Assembly (NCBI GenBank): GCA_018065295.1
Contig: JAGHTQ010000057.1
Coordinates: 1-15,857 of the forward strand
Reading direction: 5' to 3'
Source: Candidatus Colimonas fimequi
Lineage (GTDB): Bacteria > Bacillota > Clostridia > Peptostreptococcales > Anaerovoracaceae
DNA length: 15,857 nt
Under the pieces are notes generated by a model. The model saw only the letters and a program-made list of their open reading frames with translations, was not told the origin of the DNA and made no database searches. Numbering within the stretch: position 1 is the first letter of the stretch; each line of letters opens with the position of its first letter. Position numbers and translations under genes: made by a program. Shown one piece after another: positions 1-6,829 of this stretch.

Positions 1-801
1 GCATGCGGCCTTACAAGAAACGTAAGCCAGTGTCTCCTGGACTACAATATTCCTGTTTATCTTTCCCACACAGTGACCAACATTTATGGCAAAGATAGAC
101 TGGAAGCTATTGAGATGGCCGAGCTTTCTGTAGATGGCCAGATAATTGAAGGAACTGAGCAGATTATTGAATGTGACACACTGATTCTTTCAGTTGGACT
201 TATTCCAGAAAACGAAGTTGCAGAAACCGGCGGAGTTAAGGTTGATCCACGAAACAACGGTGCGATTACCGATGAGTATCTGCAGACTAACGTGGCAGGC
301 ATCTTCTCATGTGGTAACTGCAGAAGCGTTATGGATCTTGCTGACTACGTATCTGAACAGGGCCAGCTTGCAGGGGAGAATGCGGCGGCGTATGCTTCTG
401 GCGATGAGAAGAGATGCTGGGAGCAGGAACTTCACAACACTTCTCGCAAAGGTATGCCGGAAGGTAATGAAGTCACTTGCACACTTTGCCCCAACGGTTG
501 CAGTTTGGTTGTTAACGAGAATGACGAAGTCAGCGGCAATAGCTGCCCTAAGGGTATAGAATTCGCGTTAACTGAGAAGCACAATCCACAGCGAATTCTT
601 ACGACTACAGTGAAGATTGAAGGCGGAGCTCGCAAGCTTCTTCCTGTACGAAGTGACAGGAACGTGGCGTTTGGAGAGATTCGGGGGATTATAAATGAAC
701 TTTCACAGCTTTGCGTGAAGAGTCCCGTGAAGATGGGCGATGTAATAGTCGCTGATGTTGGTAGAAATCACGTGAATATTATTGCGCAGTGCGATATGTA
801 A
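1..801 (+). CDS. FAD-dependent pyridine nucleotide-disulfide oxidoreductase fused to DUF1667 domain, 5'-truncated
   Basis: The frame is open from base 1, so the N-terminal part (first FAD and NAD(P) folds) lies outside the window. The visible 266 residues begin inside the NAD(P)-binding domain. At codons 100-107 there is GIFSCGNC, the second FAD contact typical of this superfamily, preceded by the usual LSVGLIPEN and NGAITDEYLQTNVAG stretches. From about codon 158 the protein becomes a DUF1667 domain with a four-cysteine cluster (CTLCPNGC at 160-167 and Cys182 in SCPKG), likely a metal or Fe-S site. In related bacteria, FAD oxidoreductases of this type and DUF1667 proteins are often separate neighbouring genes linked to glycerol-3-phosphate oxidation; here they are one chain with no frame break. 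The exact substrate is unknown. An internal GTG at 73 is not the real start because homologous sequence continues upstream. Confidence 0.85.
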   Translation, partial: ACGLTRNVSQCLLDYNIPVYLSHTVTNIYGKDRLEAIEMAELSVDGQIIEGTEQIIECDTLILSVGLIPENEVAETGGVKVDPRNNGAITDEYLQTNVAGIFSCGNCRSVMDLADYVSEQGQLAGENAAAYASGDEKRCWEQELHNTSRKGMPEGNEVTCTLCPNGCSLVVNENDEVSGNSCPKGIEFALTEKHNPQRILTTTVKIEGGARKLLPVRSDRNVAFGEIRGIINELSQLCVKSPVKMGDVIVADVGRNHVNIIAQCDM

Positions 802-884
802 TTCGTGGTTGCCTGCGCGGCTGTGCTCGGAACACGGATTATAGAATTTTGATTGTATTTCGTGCTTGAAATCCTTGAATTCAA

Positions 885-970
885 CACGTTTTTGCCTTTG
901 CAAGTAATAAAACGTGCTTATTTGTGAAAGGGACAACACGGATTTGAGATATGCAAATATATTCCGTGTT
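885..970 (+). repeat. Two hairpins between the oxidoreductase and rnpB
   Basis: The 212-base gap after the oxidoreductase holds two inverted repeats. The first pairs CACGTTTT (885-892) with AAAACGTG (909-916). The second pairs AACACGG (935-941) with CCGTGTT (964-970), with an inner ATTTG/CAAAT pair (942-946 and 954-958). Neither is followed by a clean T-run, so I do not call a standard terminator. They may end the upstream transcript or lie next to the rnpB promoter as a regulatory dyad. No gene is visible in this gap. Confidence 0.4.
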
Positions 971-977
971 TGTGTAG

Positions 978-1006
978 TTTACATTTGTCAGTTTATGTGT
1001 TATAAG
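978..1006 (+). promoter_or_regulatory. rnpB promoter
   Basis: A -35 box TTTACA (978-983) and a -10 box TATAAG (1001-1006) are separated by 17 bases. A TGTGT sequence just before the -10 gives an extended -10 element. The predicted start is near 1013, which coincides with the first paired base of RNase P RNA. Confidence 0.75.
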
Positions 1007-1013
1007 TATTAAG

Positions 1014-1370
1014 GTTGCCGGTAAGACAGGCAATTGCGTGGATCTTCGGGATTCATGAGGAAAGTCCGGGCTCCATAGGGCGAGGATGCCGGATAACGTC
1101 CGGCGTAGGTAACTATAGGGAAAGTGCAACAGAAACATACCGCCGAAACGGGTAATGCCGTGGTAAGGGCGAAATTGTGAGGTGAGAGCTCACAGGGGAT
1201 TATGGTAACATAGTCCTCGTGTAAACCCCATCCGGAGCAAGACCAAGATAGGGCACAAAAGGCGGCGGCCCGTCGCTGCCCGGTAGGTAGGTCGCTAGAG
1301 CTTGGTAGTAATATCAAGTCGAGATAGATGATTGCCAGATACAGAACCCGGCTTACGTCTTACCAGTAAC
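1014..1370 (+). ncRNA. rnpB: RNase P RNA, bacterial class A
   Basis: This is the catalytic RNA of RNase P, which removes the 5' leader from precursor tRNAs. Universally conserved blocks are present in the right order: GAGGAAAGTCCGGGCTCC (1057-1074), AGTGCAACAGAAA, GGTAAGGGCGAAA, GAGCAAGACCAAGATAG, and near the 3' end ACAGAACCCGGCTTA. The ends are set by helix P1: 1014-1027 pairs with 1357-1370 over 14 positions with one mismatch and one G-U pair. The length of about 357 nt fits class A, the form expected in most Clostridia, rather than the Bacillus class B. It has its own promoter, and a terminator-like hairpin follows. Open frames on the opposite strand here are meaningless. Confidence 0.96.
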
Positions 1371-1384
1371 TTTCTAATTTTATT

Positions 1385-1406
1385 GGCCAAATTGTGGCTG
1401 TTTTTT
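1385..1406 (+). terminator. Probable rnpB terminator
   Basis: A short stem, GGCCA (1385-1389) with TGGCT (1395-1399), closes a five-base loop and is followed by G and six T (1401-1406). The stem is only 5 bp with one G-T pair, so it is a weak but well-placed intrinsic terminator about 15 bases after rnpB. Further down, an AT-only-type hairpin pairs AGAAATTT (1409-1416) with AAATTTCT (1425-1432). Confidence 0.55.
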
Positions 1407-1453
1407 GCAGAAATTTAGCTCAGAAAATTTCTTAAAAAATATTAAAAAAACAC

Positions 1454-1481
1454 TTGCATTTATTCGCAGAAGTTATATAAT
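1454..1481 (+). promoter_or_regulatory. tRNA-Leu promoter
   Basis: TTGCAT (1454-1459) and a perfect TATAAT (1476-1481) are spaced by 16 bases. Transcription should start near 1488, about 30 bases before the tRNA 5' end. Confidence 0.75.
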
Positions 1482-1517
1482 AAAACAGTCGCAACGAGAC
1501 AACACAATTTAAGATGT

Positions 1518-1604
1518 GCGGATATGGCGGAATTGGCAGACGCGCACGGTTCAGGTCCGTGTGAAGGCTACTTCATGGGGGTTCGAATCCCTTTATCCGC
1601 ACCA
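1518..1604 (+). tRNA. tRNA-Leu, anticodon CAG
   Basis: This 87-nt class II tRNA has acceptor strands GCGGATA (1518-1524) and TATCCGC (1594-1600), discriminator A1601 and an encoded CCA (1602-1604). The anticodon loop TTCAGGT (1550-1556) gives anticodon CAG (1552-1554), which reads the leucine codon CUG. The long variable arm TGAAG-GCTA-CTTCA (1562-1575) is typical of leucine tRNAs, and the T-loop TTCGAAT (1582-1588) is canonical. It stands alone with its own promoter and terminator. Confidence 0.97.
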
Positions 1605-1660
1605 TAAAACAAAGGACATACTTCGGTATGTCCTTTTGTTTTATGGTGCGGATAAAGGGA
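1588..1660 (+). repeat. 34/35-nt inverted repeat spanning the tRNA 3' end
   Basis: The left arm is 1588-1621 and the right arm 1626-1660. They are complementary along their whole length except for one extra T in the right arm, and are closed by the stable C(TTCG)G tetraloop. The left arm begins in the T-loop and includes the T-stem 3' strand, the acceptor 3' strand and the CCA of tRNA-Leu. The right arm therefore carries a reverse-complement copy of the last 17 bases of the tRNA at 1644-1660. The complementarity ends sharply at the T-loop. Confidence 0.93.
1606..1642 (+). terminator. tRNA-Leu intrinsic terminator
   Basis: The core hairpin pairs AAAGGACATAC (1611-1621) with GTATGTCCTTT (1626-1636) around a TTCG loop and runs into a T-rich tract (TTTTGTTTT, 1634-1642). 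It is the inner part of the longer inverted repeat 1588-1660. The A-rich left flank means it could also stop transcription coming from the other side. Confidence 0.85.
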
Positions 1661-1715
1661 GTTATTTCAATATGGCGGATTCACTTGCGAAGCAAGATGG
1701 GAAAGCCAGCATGAG

Positions 1716-1734
1716 TATGGTATAATAAACCATC
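1716..1734 (+). promoter_or_regulatory. glgB operon promoter, extended -10
   Basis: TATGG directly precedes a perfect TATAAT (1721-1726), giving an extended -10; no good -35 lies 16-18 bases upstream. The block TATGGTATAATAAACCATC differs by only two bases from the promoter of the Rrf2 gene at 8293-8311, and ATGGT/ACCAT flank the -10 as a dyad. The leader to the glgB start would be about 35 bases. Confidence 0.65.
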
Positions 1735-1768
1735 AGTATATCTTTGCAAGAACAGAAAGGAACAAACT

Positions 1769-3769
1769 ATGCTGAAGATCTTAAAGAAACAACCGGAACT
1801 TAAACCATACGAATCAGACCTGAATCTGAGAATGGATAACTATAAAATCAAGAAGAAAATGCTTCTTACAGGCTGCGACAGCTTAAGCAGCTTCGCTAAT
1901 GCTCATCATTACTACGGATTCCACAACGATAACAACAAGTGGTACTACCGCGAATGGGCTCCAGGAGCAGATGAAGTGTATCTTACTGGCGATTTTAACG
2001 GATGGAACTGGACATCACATCCACTGACTAAGCTGGAGAACGGCAACTGGGAAATTTGCTTCACAAACGGCGAAATCGGTAACGGTTCTCTAGTTAAGAC
2101 TATCGTTCGTAACGGAGATAAGCTGACTGAACATCTGCCTCTATATGCGAAGAGATGTGTTCAGAACAGAGAAACAGCACTGTGGACATGCGAAGTATGG
2201 GACGATACTGAAGAACAGTTCCAGTGGACTGATCAGGATTTCAAGAGCAATGAAGCGCCATATATCTATGAAACACATGTGGGCATGGCAACAGAAGAGT
2301 ACAGAGTAGGTACTTATATAGAATTTGCTGAGAATGTTCTGCCAAGAATTGCCGACCTGGGATATAACACAATTCAGATGATGGCCATTATGGAGCATCC
2401 ATATTACGGATCATTCGGTTATCAGGTAGCCAACTTCTTCGCTGCATCAAGTAAGTACGGCACACCAAATGAACTGAAGTACCTGATTAACAAGGCTCAT
2501 GAAATGGGCATCAGAGTACTTCTCGACCTGGTTCACTCACATGCAGTTAAGAACACTATGGAAGGTCCAAACCTCTTTGACGGAACAACATCACAGTTCT
2601 TCCACGAAGGTGAGAGAGGTGAGCATTCAGCATGGGGAACTAAGTGCTTCAATTACAGCAAGCCTGAAGTTCTTCACTTCCTCCTTTCAAACCTGAAGTT
2701 CTGGCTGACAGAATACCACTTCGATGGTTTCAGATTTGATGGCGTTACATCAATGCTTTATCATGACCACGGTCTTGGAGCATCATTTGACAGTCTGGAT
2801 TCATACTTCACTTTGAACACAGATACAGAATCAATCACATATCTGCAGCTGGCTAACGAGCTCATTCGTGAAGTCAAGAAGGATGCAATTACAATCGCAG
2901 AAGACATGTCAGGTATGCCAGGTATGTGTGTTCCTGTTAAGGACGGTGGTATCGGATTCGACTATAGACTGGCTATGGGACTTCCTGATCTTTGGATTAA
3001 ATACGTTAAGGATAGGAAGGAAGAAGATTGGAACCTAGGTGAGCTTTGGAAGCAGATGACATTCCGCAATGCTGGAACTATCGCATACGTAGAGAGCCAC
3101 GACCAGGCACTGGTTGGCGACAAGACTATGATGTTCCGTCTGGCTGACGCGGCAATGTACACTGACATGGATAAGGCATGCCACACTCTTGTTATCGATA
3201 GAGCAGTCGCGCTTCACAAGATGATTCGTCTCATTACAGCAACTGCTGGCGGTGACGGTTATCTTAACTTCATGGGCAACGAATTCGGTCATCCAGAATG
3301 GATCGACTTCCCACGTGACGGCAACGGCTACAGCCATCAGTATTGCAGACGTCAGTGGAGCCTTGTTGAGAACGGATTCCTCAAGTACCAGTGGCTTAAT
3401 GACTTTGACAGAGACATGATCCATACATGCAAAAAGTACAGGATCACTAAGCAAAAGTACCCAGATCTTAAGTCAATCCACGAAGACAACCACGTTATCG
3501 CATACGAGAGAAATGGACTGGTATTCGTATTTAACTTTAACGGAAGTCAGACTTTTGACGCGTACAAGATTCCAGTATCAATGGGAGTTGACTACAAGGT
3601 TGTATTCTCAACAGACGACTTTAAATATGGTGGTTACGGCAATATTACACACGAGACACGTAGCTCATTTGTTCCAGGTGAGCAGGGAAGTGCACTGAGA
3701 CTCTTACTTCCACCTAGAACAGCGGTTGTACTTAGACCAGTTAAGCCACGTGCTAAGAGAAAGAAATAA
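1769..3769 (+). CDS. glgB: 1,4-alpha-glucan branching enzyme, eukaryote-type (GH13_8-like)
   Basis: The 666-residue enzyme makes alpha-1,6 branches in glycogen. An N-terminal CBM48 domain (about 55-145, with WAPGADEVYLTGDFNGWN) precedes the GH13 barrel. The four GH13 regions are present: DLVHSHA (Asp253, His256, His258), GFRFDGVTS with nucleophile Asp324, IAEDMSG with acid/base Glu378, and ESHDQALVGDK with Asp445. The wording of these regions, plus MAIMEHPYYGSFGYQ and GYLNFMGNEFGHPEWIDFPR, matches animal and fungal branching enzymes (GBE1 type) far better than the usual bacterial GlgB. The start follows AGAAAGGAA at a good distance. It is the first gene of a five-gene unit. Other glycogen genes (glgA, glgC, glgP) are not in the window. 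Confidence 0.95.
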   Translation: MLKILKKQPELKPYESDLNLRMDNYKIKKKMLLTGCDSLSSFANAHHYYGFHNDNNKWYYREWAPGADEVYLTGDFNGWNWTSHPLTKLENGNWEICFTNGEIGNGSLVKTIVRNGDKLTEHLPLYAKRCVQNRETALWTCEVWDDTEEQFQWTDQDFKSNEAPYIYETHVGMATEEYRVGTYIEFAENVLPRIADLGYNTIQMMAIMEHPYYGSFGYQVANFFAASSKYGTPNELKYLINKAHEMGIRVLLDLVHSHAVKNTMEGPNLFDGTTSQFFHEGERGEHSAWGTKCFNYSKPEVLHFLLSNLKFWLTEYHFDGFRFDGVTSMLYHDHGLGASFDSLDSYFTLNTDTESITYLQLANELIREVKKDAITIAEDMSGMPGMCVPVKDGGIGFDYRLAMGLPDLWIKYVKDRKEEDWNLGELWKQMTFRNAGTIAYVESHDQALVGDKTMMFRLADAAMYTDMDKACHTLVIDRAVALHKMIRLITATAGGDGYLNFMGNEFGHPEWIDFPRDGNGYSHQYCRRQWSLVENGFLKYQWLNDFDRDMIHTCKKYRITKQKYPDLKSIHEDNHVIAYERNGLVFVFNFNGSQTFDAYKIPVSMGVDYKVVFSTDDFKYGGYGNITHETRSSFVPGEQGSALRLLLPPRTAVVLRPVKPRAKRKK

Positions 3770-4377
3770 TGATTAAGACAGTAATTTTTGATATAGGTAG
3801 AGTTCTGGTTGAATACGACTGGGTGGATTACTTCGGCGGATTATTCGACTGGAATAAGAAAACAATGGAGGCAGTTCGAAACGCTTTTTTCGAACATAAT
3901 ATCTGGAAGGAAGTTGACCGTGGTAGATGGTCAGATGAAGAACTTATGGAAGCCTTCATCAGCTTCGAGCCAGACTACGAAGAAGAAATCAAGTTAGCAT
4001 GGGCTGAGATTGGTACAGCAATCAAGGAGAGTGCACATACTAAGCCTTGGATTAACGATCTTAAGGCGAGAGGCTATCAGACACTGTATCTGTCCAACTG
4101 GTCACATCATCTTCTGGATGTGGCAGCACCAGCTATGACATTTGTGGATATCATGGATGGCGGCGTGTTCTCATGCGACGTTGAGCTTATTAAGCCAGAT
4201 CCTGCGATTTATCATGCTATCATCGACAAATACGATTTAGTCCCTGAAGAATGCGTATTCCTGGATGATAAGCAAGAGAACATCGAAGCGGCTCTGGGCG
4301 TTGGCATGCAGGGTATCGTGGTTAAGAACCACGAGCAGGCGGCAGCTGACCTAGAAGCTTTGCTTAAGAGTGAGTAA
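3769..4377 (+). CDS. HAD superfamily subfamily IA phosphatase, YihX-like
   Basis: The 202-residue protein has the four HAD motifs: FDIGRVL with nucleophile Asp8, LSN with Ser109, Lys142 in IKPDP, and LDDKQENI with Asp166-Asp167. The second motif I aspartate is replaced by Gly10, as in E. coli YihX (FDLGNV), an alpha-D-glucose-1-phosphate phosphatase; the C-terminal half reads very like YihX. Its start overlaps the glgB stop by one base (TAATG), which implies translational coupling. Glucose-1-phosphate is therefore a sensible substrate next to a glycogen gene, but this is inference; other small sugar or nucleotide phosphates are possible. Confidence 0.88.
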   Translation: MIKTVIFDIGRVLVEYDWVDYFGGLFDWNKKTMEAVRNAFFEHNIWKEVDRGRWSDEELMEAFISFEPDYEEEIKLAWAEIGTAIKESAHTKPWINDLKARGYQTLYLSNWSHHLLDVAAPAMTFVDIMDGGVFSCDVELIKPDPAIYHAIIDKYDLVPEECVFLDDKQENIEAALGVGMQGIVVKNHEQAAADLEALLKSE

Positions 4378-4394
4378 GTGAGTAGGTGGTTATC

Positions 4395-4670
4395 ATGAAA
4401 CGACTTTGGGCGAAGATATATAAGGATAACAGGCTTATTCAGGATATGACAGCGCATATTACAGACGGGGAGTGGGAATATGACGTTGTGGAAGAATCCA
4501 TGGATGCCTTCCATGAGATTTGTAATGAACTTGACATCGAGCATCCTATGTGGCTGGAGGCTAATAAGGAGGAGTTTAAGAAACGAGAGAAGACTTCGTT
4601 TTCACACAACAATTTCATAGAGGAACCTAAGTTTGACATGATGGAGATCGATGTTATTGAGACTAGATAA
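4395..4670 (+). CDS. Conserved small protein of unknown function, 91 aa
   Basis: I chose the ATG at 4395 rather than a GTG at 4386, because the latter lies within the AGTAGGTGG ribosome binding site (4381-4389). The protein is soluble, acidic overall and rich in charged residues, with no signal peptide or membrane segment. It begins MKRLWAKIYKDNRLIQD and ends EEPKFDMMEIDVIETR, with a central helical stretch holding the only cysteine (ICNELDIEHPMWLEANKEEF). I believe similar small proteins occur in other Clostridia, but I do not know a function. It lies 17 bases after the HAD gene and 27 bases before glpF, so it is part of the same transcript. Confidence 0.8.
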   Translation: MKRLWAKIYKDNRLIQDMTAHITDGEWEYDVVEESMDAFHEICNELDIEHPMWLEANKEEFKKREKTSFSHNNFIEEPKFDMMEIDVIETR

Positions 4671-4697
4671 TTATACTAGAAAGGATTATGTGGAGAA

Positions 4698-5405
4698 ATG
4701 CAGGCTTATATTTGTGAATTCATCGGAACGATGATGTTGATTATTCTAGGTGATGGCGTTGTTGCCAACGTTACACTAGAGAAATCTGGAATGAAAAATG
4801 GGGGAACAGTTCAGATTTGCATGGGATGGGGATTCGCAGTTATGTTACCGGCATTTATTTTTGGGGCAATATCGGGTGCACATTTTAACCCGGCATTAAC
4901 AATTGCATTAGCAGTAAATGGGGCTTTCAAGTGGAGCATGGTGCCTGGCTACATAGTAGCCCAGATGGCAGGCGGTTTCGCAGGTGCCATCATCGTTTGG
5001 CTTATGTTCAAGGATCATTATGACGTTACCGAAGATGCGAGAACTAAGCTGGCAACGTTCTGTACAGTGCCAGCCATTAAGAATACACCGAGAAATATCT
5101 TTTGCGAATTAGTGGCAACATTTGTGCTGGTATTCGCAATTCTTGGAATTTCACAGGTAGTAGATCTGGCGCCAGGGCTCAGCCAGGTATTCGTATTCGG
5201 AATCATCTGTTCAATCGGTATGTCACTTGGTGGTACAACAGGGTATGCTCTGAACCCGGCAAGAGATATTGGACCTCGTTTCGCCCACGCCATTTTACCG
5301 ATTAAGGGCAAAGGTCCAAGCAACTGGGACTACGCTATCGTTCCTGTAATTGGACCGATTCTGGGCGGATTAGTGGCAGTAGGTCTCTACGCACTTGTAT
5401 TTTAA
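4698..5405 (+). CDS. glpF: Aquaglyceroporin (glycerol uptake facilitator), MIP family
   Basis: The 235-residue membrane channel passes glycerol and similar small neutral solutes. Both half-helix signatures are visible: HFNPALT (Asn64-Ala66) and LNPARDIGPR (Asn186-Ala188). Aspartate after the second NPAR (Asp190) is the usual mark of glycerol-conducting members rather than water-only channels. Six hydrophobic segments plus two half-helices are expected from the length. The start is firm because the frame has a TAG seven codons upstream and no other start codon; the nearest GGAG is only a few bases away, while AAAGGA lies 13 bases upstream, so initiation may be weak or coupled. A glycerol kinase gene is not in the window. 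Confidence 0.93.
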   Translation: MQAYICEFIGTMMLIILGDGVVANVTLEKSGMKNGGTVQICMGWGFAVMLPAFIFGAISGAHFNPALTIALAVNGAFKWSMVPGYIVAQMAGGFAGAIIVWLMFKDHYDVTEDARTKLATFCTVPAIKNTPRNIFCELVATFVLVFAILGISQVVDLAPGLSQVFVFGIICSIGMSLGGTTGYALNPARDIGPRFAHAILPIKGKGPSNWDYAIVPVIGPILGGLVAVGLYALVF

Positions 5406-5407
5406 AT

Positions 5408-6298
5408 ATGGATCTGAATAAAGTAGATAATAACAAAAATGGACTAACGACACGCAGTGCCGAGATACTTCTAGTGGGCGTAATCTCAGCTAGAGCCACA
5501 TCATATCTGTTCAATAAGATGATAATGGATGAGATGGGGCCCCTTACACTTATGGCTGATAGATTCCTGCTGGCATTTATTATTATGGCACTGCTTTTCG
5601 CGGGTCGTCTCATAAGAATTAATAAACGAGAAATAATAAGCGGACTAATTATCGGTACCGCTTTTTTCGCTGTTATGGTTGCGGAGCTTTATGGAGTTAG
5701 AAGCACCGAGTCATCCACCTGTGCGTTTCTGGAGAATCTTGCGATTGTTATTGTACCTATTATGCAAAGCATAATAACGCGCACACTACCATCTAAATGG
5801 ACAGTTATTGCCGTACTCCTTGCAATAACTGGCGTTGGATGCCTGACCCTTAAGGCTGGCGCCTTCGGCCTAGGCATCGGTGAGCTGCTTTGCATCCTTG
5901 CAGCTGTCCTTTATGCAACAGCTATAATTACAACTGACAGGTTTTCAAGAATGGGTGATCCTCTGCTTATTGGAATCGTTCAGGTGGGAACTATGGGAGC
6001 ATTAGGTCTTATATTCGCACTAGTTTTCGAGGAGCCACATCTGCCAACAACTCACATTTCATGGCTTATGTTAATCGGCCTTGCAGTAGTATGTACCTGC
6101 TTCGGTTATACACTTCAGCCAATGGCTCAGAGTAAGACATCTGCAGAGAGAACAGGTCTCTTTTGCTCATTCAGCCCATTGGTAGCTGGCATAGTCGGTG
6201 TTGTATTCGGCCACGAAAACCTAGGAGTGATGGGAATGATAGGTGGCGCATTAATAATAATCGCCATTATAGTTTCAAACAAAAAAGAGGCTCGCTGA
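5408..6298 (+). CDS. EamA/DMT family transporter
   Basis: The 296-residue protein has about ten hydrophobic segments in two repeated halves (roughly 17-150 and 155-290), the architecture of the drug/metabolite transporter superfamily. Typical family features include an early MADRFLLAFIIMALLF segment and the second-half FGYTLQPMAQSKTSAERTGL stretch that resembles the conserved end of EamA domains. The substrate cannot be told; members move amino acids, nucleosides or other metabolites. The ATG is two bases after the glpF stop and has no clear ribosome binding site, so translation probably depends on glpF. The stop codon lies inside the left half of the terminator hairpin. Confidence 0.88.
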   Translation: MDLNKVDNNKNGLTTRSAEILLVGVISARATSYLFNKMIMDEMGPLTLMADRFLLAFIIMALLFAGRLIRINKREIISGLIIGTAFFAVMVAELYGVRSTESSTCAFLENLAIVIVPIMQSIITRTLPSKWTVIAVLLAITGVGCLTLKAGAFGLGIGELLCILAAVLYATAIITTDRFSRMGDPLLIGIVQVGTMGALGLIFALVFEEPHLPTTHISWLMLIGLAVVCTCFGYTLQPMAQSKTSAERTGLFCSFSPLVAGIVGVVFGHENLGVMGMIGGALIIIAIIVSNKKEAR

Positions 6299-6330
6299 TT
6301 GCGAATGATTGCGAACCTCTGTTTTTTATT
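6286..6330. terminator. Bidirectional terminator between EamA and mscL
   Basis: AGAGGCTCGC (6286-6295) pairs with GCGAACCTCT (6311-6320) with one mismatch around a 15-base loop. It is followed by GTTTTTTATT on the plus strand and preceded by AAAAAA, so it can serve both convergent transcripts. The loop contains GATTGCGAA repeated in tandem. The EamA stop codon (6296-6298) falls just after the left arm. Confidence 0.85.
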
Positions 6331-6332
6331 AA

Positions 6333-6749
6333 TTATTCCTCAATGATTGATGTGCAGTGTGGGCATCTTGTAGCATCGATGTGAATTTCTGTCTTGCAGA
6401 ATGGGCATTCCTTAGTTGTAGGAGCTTCTTCTTCAGCAGGTTCTTCCTTCTTAGCAAGTGATGCTGCCTTGTTCATAGCCTTGATTAAGCAGAACAGAAC
6501 GAATGCAACGATGATAAACTTAACAACAGCCATGATGAATGCTCCGTAGAGAAGTTCAACGCCGTTTACTGTAACAGCAAGGTGGTTGAAATCTACTGCG
6601 ATAAGCATACCGATAAGTGGTGAGATGATGTTGTCAACAAGTGCTGTAACGATTGCTGTGAAAGCACCACCAATGATGATACCAATAGCCATGTCGAGAA
6701 CGTTTCCTCTCATGGCGAATTCCTTAAATTCATTCATGAAACTTTTCAT
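6333..6749 (-). CDS. mscL: Large-conductance mechanosensitive channel with C-terminal zinc ribbon
   Basis: The 138-residue protein is a pressure-release channel of the cytoplasmic membrane. The N-terminal MKSFMNEFKEFAMRGNVLDM and AIGIIIGGAF segment (TM1, about 16-45) is the MscL hallmark, and TM2 covers about 68-92. After an acidic linker (100-110), the tail holds a four-cysteine zinc-ribbon motif, CPFC (Cys115, Cys118) and CPHC (Cys129, Cys132), which classical E. coli MscL lacks. The start follows AGGAAGGTG on the minus strand. It is convergent with the EamA gene and divergent from the deacetylase gene. Confidence 0.96.
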   Translation of the reverse strand: MKSFMNEFKEFAMRGNVLDMAIGIIIGGAFTAIVTALVDNIISPLIGMLIAVDFNHLAVTVNGVELLYGAFIMAVVKFIIVAFVLFCLIKAMNKAASLAKKEEPAEEEAPTTKECPFCKTEIHIDATRCPHCTSIIEE

Positions 6750-6784
6750 TTTATTACACCTTCCTCAAATTTTAACGTAATTTT

Positions 6785-6812
6785 AGTTTATGAAATTTAT
6801 GTGATTAATCAA
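6785..6812 (-). promoter_or_regulatory. Possible mscL promoter
   Basis: Read on the minus strand, TTGATT (6812-6807) and TAAACT (6790-6785) are spaced by 16 bases, about 35 bases before the mscL start. The -10 match is imperfect. Confidence 0.4.
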
Positions 6813-6829
6813 ACTCAACAGTAGAATTT

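Noticed and set aside
802..977. Riboswitch or small RNA gene before rnpB
   Set aside because: Two simple hairpins are present but no known riboswitch core, no promoter for a separate RNA and no downstream gene that would be controlled.
1009..1317. Minus-strand open frames of 85-102 codons
   Set aside because: They lie across rnpB, whose conserved RNA blocks explain the sequence fully; no ribosome binding site or recognisable protein.
1644..1660. Integration (att) site or tRNA fragment left by a mobile element
   Set aside because: The second copy is inverted and adjacent, forming a hairpin with the terminator; att duplications are direct repeats flanking an element, and no integrase or foreign genes are present.
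1516..1725. Plus-strand open frame of 69 codons
   Set aside because: It runs through the tRNA-Leu, its terminator and the glgB promoter; it is not a gene.
3769..4377. HAD protein inactive because motif I lacks the second aspartate
   Set aside because: The same glycine is found in active YihX-type phosphatases, and the other motifs are intact.
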